From the NCBI GenBank assembly GCA_046757205.1, contig JBHHXR010000054.1, forward strand, positions 1 to 15,764: 15,764 bases of DNA. Direction: 5' to 3'. Both the position numbers and the translations under genes were made by a program. The stretch comes from JBHHXR01 sp046757205 (GTDB lineage: Bacteria > Pseudomonadota > Alphaproteobacteria > Rhodobacterales > Rhodobacteraceae). Shown here piece by piece: positions 14,293-15,764 of the stretch. The stretch's first letter is position 1. Every line of letters starts with the position of its first letter. The notes under the pieces are model-generated. The model worked only from the letters and a program-made list of their open reading frames with translations, had not been told where the DNA came from and did no database searches.

Positions 14293-15149
14293 GCGATGCC
14301 GAACTGAGGCAGATGACGCAGGAAGAGCGCGTCACCGCCCTGGGGATGCGGACGGAGCAACTGACCGGCCGTTCCATGTTCATCGAATTCGATCCGGGCG
14401 CCGAGGAAAGGTTCACCTATCCCTGGGCGCCGGACGTCGATTTCAACAAGCGCACCGAGATCGACACCGACGAGATGACGTCGACCGAGGTAAACTCCCG
14501 CATCCGCGAGCTGATGGCCGAGGGATACGGGACCATCGTGCTGAAGAACCCGCGCGGCAAGCACTCGCTGGCGGTCGGCATTCTCAGCAGGCTGAACCTG
14601 ATCATCGAAGGCTCCACCGGCTATTTCGGCGTCGGCCTGATCGACGGCCCGAACGTGCGCATCAACGGCCGTGTCGGCTGGTCCTGCGCGGAAAACATGA
14701 TGTCGGGCACTGTCGTGGTCGAGAAGAACGCCGGCTCGACATTCGGCGCCGCGCTGCGCGGCGGCGATCTGGTCTGCCGGGGCTCGGTCGGCTCGCGCAC
14801 CGGCATCGACATGAAGGGCGGCACGATCCTGGTCGGCGGCGACACCGGCGCGTTGTCCGGGTTCATGATGCAGCGCGGCCGGCTTGTCGTCTGCGGCAAC
14901 GCCGGCAAGAACCTTGGCGACTCCATGTACGACGGCACCATCTACGTGGGCGGCGAGATCAGGTCGCTCGGCGTCGATGCGGTTCCCGCCGAACTCGACG
15001 ATCTCGACCGGGCCTGGCTGACGCGCAAGCTGACCCAGTACGGGCTGATGCCCGACCGGGGCATCGACCACTTCGCCAAGATCGTCGCCGGCAAGCAGTT
15101 GTGGAACTACGACAATCTGGAACCCTCTGAGAAGAAACTGATCCTCTAG
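14280..15149 (+). CDS. glxC: GXGXG-domain glutamate synthase subunit, GlxC / MgsB-like
   Basis: 289-residue protein corresponding to the C-terminal right-handed beta-helix (GXGXG) domain of GltB, here on its own. From about residue 108 it shows the recurrent Gly-rich coils: EGSTGYFGVGL, INGRVGWSCAEN, KNAGSTFGAALRGG, RGSVGSRTGIDMKGG, GGDTGALSGFMMQRG and CGNAGKNLGDSMYDG. In glutamate synthase this domain holds the tunnel that passes ammonia between glutaminase and FMN sites, so here it should bridge the flanking gene products. The ATG at 14280 has GAGGAGGT about 8 bases upstream, inside the end of the amidotransferase gene. A 19-base gap leads to the FMN subunit. The family is clear; the tunnel may carry an alkylamine instead of ammonia. 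Confidence 0.9.
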   Translation: MAGVSDAELRQMTQEERVTALGMRTEQLTGRSMFIEFDPGAEERFTYPWAPDVDFNKRTEIDTDEMTSTEVNSRIRELMAEGYGTIVLKNPRGKHSLAVGILSRLNLIIEGSTGYFGVGLIDGPNVRINGRVGWSCAENMMSGTVVVEKNAGSTFGAALRGGDLVCRGSVGSRTGIDMKGGTILVGGDTGALSGFMMQRGRLVVCGNAGKNLGDSMYDGTIYVGGEIRSLGVDAVPAELDDLDRAWLTRKLTQYGLMPDRGIDHFAKIVAGKQLWNYDNLEPSEKKLIL

Positions 15150-15168
15150 GTCGCGGAAAGGAAACAAG

Positions 15169-15764
15169 ATGGCTGACGGAGACATGCCGAAAAAACGCCC
15201 GCTGGACCGTGATACCTACCGCCTGGGCGATTCGTTCATCTTCCCGCCGCGGGTGATGGACGACATCCACATCAAGGCGGAACTCGGCCGCTACCGCATG
15301 CGCGGCTTTTCACTGTTCAAGAAGATACCTCATTGGGATGAGTTGACGTTCCTTCCGGGAACGCTGACGCGCTTCGTGATCGAGGGCTACCGGGAAAAAT
15401 GCGAAACCCGGACGGTGATCGGACCGCGGGCGAAGAACCCCTTGGACCTGGATATTCCGGTCTACATCACCGGCATGAGCTTCGGAGCGCTGAGCTATGA
15501 GGCCAAGACGGCGCTGGCGCGCGGCGCGACCATGGCCGGGACGGCGACATGTTCCGGCGAAGGCGGCATGATCCCCGACGAGCGGCGCTACAGTTCCAAA
15601 TGGTTCTATCAGTGCATCCAGTCGCGCTACGGCTTCAACCCGAACCATCTGGTGCTGGCCGACGGCGTCGAGTTTTTCATCGGGCAGGGCTGCAAGGTCG
15701 GCCTCGGCGGGCACCTGATGGGCCAGAAGGTCACCGATCAGGTAGCCGAGATGCGCTCGCTGCC
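15169..15764 (+). CDS. glxD: FMN-binding glutamate synthase subunit, GlxD / MgsC-like (partial)
   Basis: First 198 residues of a glutamate synthase alpha-subunit-like protein; the frame is open to the window end, so the C-terminus is missing. This is the FMN domain that forms glutamate, or N-methylglutamate in MgsC, by reducing the imine of 2-oxoglutarate. Family features are GMSFGALSYEAKTALARGA (102-120), the GEGG loop (SGEGG, 129-133) and a GQGCKVGLGGHLMGQKV stretch (172-188) matching the KPG-x-GG-x-LPG-x-KV motif of GOGATs. The cysteines of the 3Fe-4S cluster would lie beyond the window. The ATG at 15169 follows GGAAAGGA by several bases and comes 19 bases after the GlxC-like stop. With the two preceding genes it forms a three-subunit, split glutamate synthase. 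Confidence 0.9.
   Translation, partial: MADGDMPKKRPLDRDTYRLGDSFIFPPRVMDDIHIKAELGRYRMRGFSLFKKIPHWDELTFLPGTLTRFVIEGYREKCETRTVIGPRAKNPLDLDIPVYITGMSFGALSYEAKTALARGATMAGTATCSGEGGMIPDERRYSSKWFYQCIQSRYGFNPNHLVLADGVEFFIGQGCKVGLGGHLMGQKVTDQVAEMRSL

Overview
The window is GC-rich, densely packed bacterial DNA. The denitrification gene order, the Tat-exported clade I NosZ and the GlxBCD-type genes suggest an alphaproteobacterium able to respire nitrous oxide; a Rhodobacterales/Rhodospirillales-like or marine relative would fit. That placement is inferred from gene content, not from a marker gene.

Positions 115-9226 (minus strand, read right to left) hold a complete nitrous oxide reduction operon, nosR-nosZ-nosD-nosF-nosY-nosL-nosX, followed by an Rrf2-family regulator resembling NsrR. 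The genes overlap or lie within a few bases of each other, apart from an 85-base gap before nsrR. NosZ reduces N2O to N2 in the periplasm. NosR is the membrane flavo-iron-sulfur protein that sustains its activity. NosX (ApbE-like) probably flavinylates NosR. NosD, NosF, NosY and NosL form the ABC transporter, periplasmic partner and copper lipoprotein needed for the copper centres. A perfect FNR-type box lies just upstream of nosR, so low oxygen probably switches the operon on. The NsrR-like protein keeps the three cysteines and the Asp8 of the iron-sulfur NO sensors.

Positions 9227-9566 contain no gene: they carry the nosR promoter with the FNR box and some inverted repeats.

Positions 9567-15764 are a second, unrelated locus. 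A minus-strand GntR/FCD regulator faces a plus-strand operon: FAD-dependent amine oxidoreductase, glutamine-synthetase-like ligase, class II amidotransferase (GlxB/MgsA-like), GXGXG subunit (GlxC/MgsB-like) and FMN glutamate synthase subunit (GlxD/MgsC-like, cut by the window end). This resembles the gamma-glutamylmethylamide / N-methylglutamate route, in which a GS-like enzyme loads an amine on glutamate, a split GOGAT-like enzyme converts the product to an N-substituted glutamate, and a flavoprotein oxidises it. Here the flavoprotein is a single DAO-family protein rather than a visible four-subunit dehydrogenase. The ligase also appears to lack the two acidic residues that handle ammonium in ordinary glutamine synthetase. 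The true amine substrate is unknown and is the most interesting question in the window.

No tRNA, rRNA, CRISPR array or insertion sequence was recognised.
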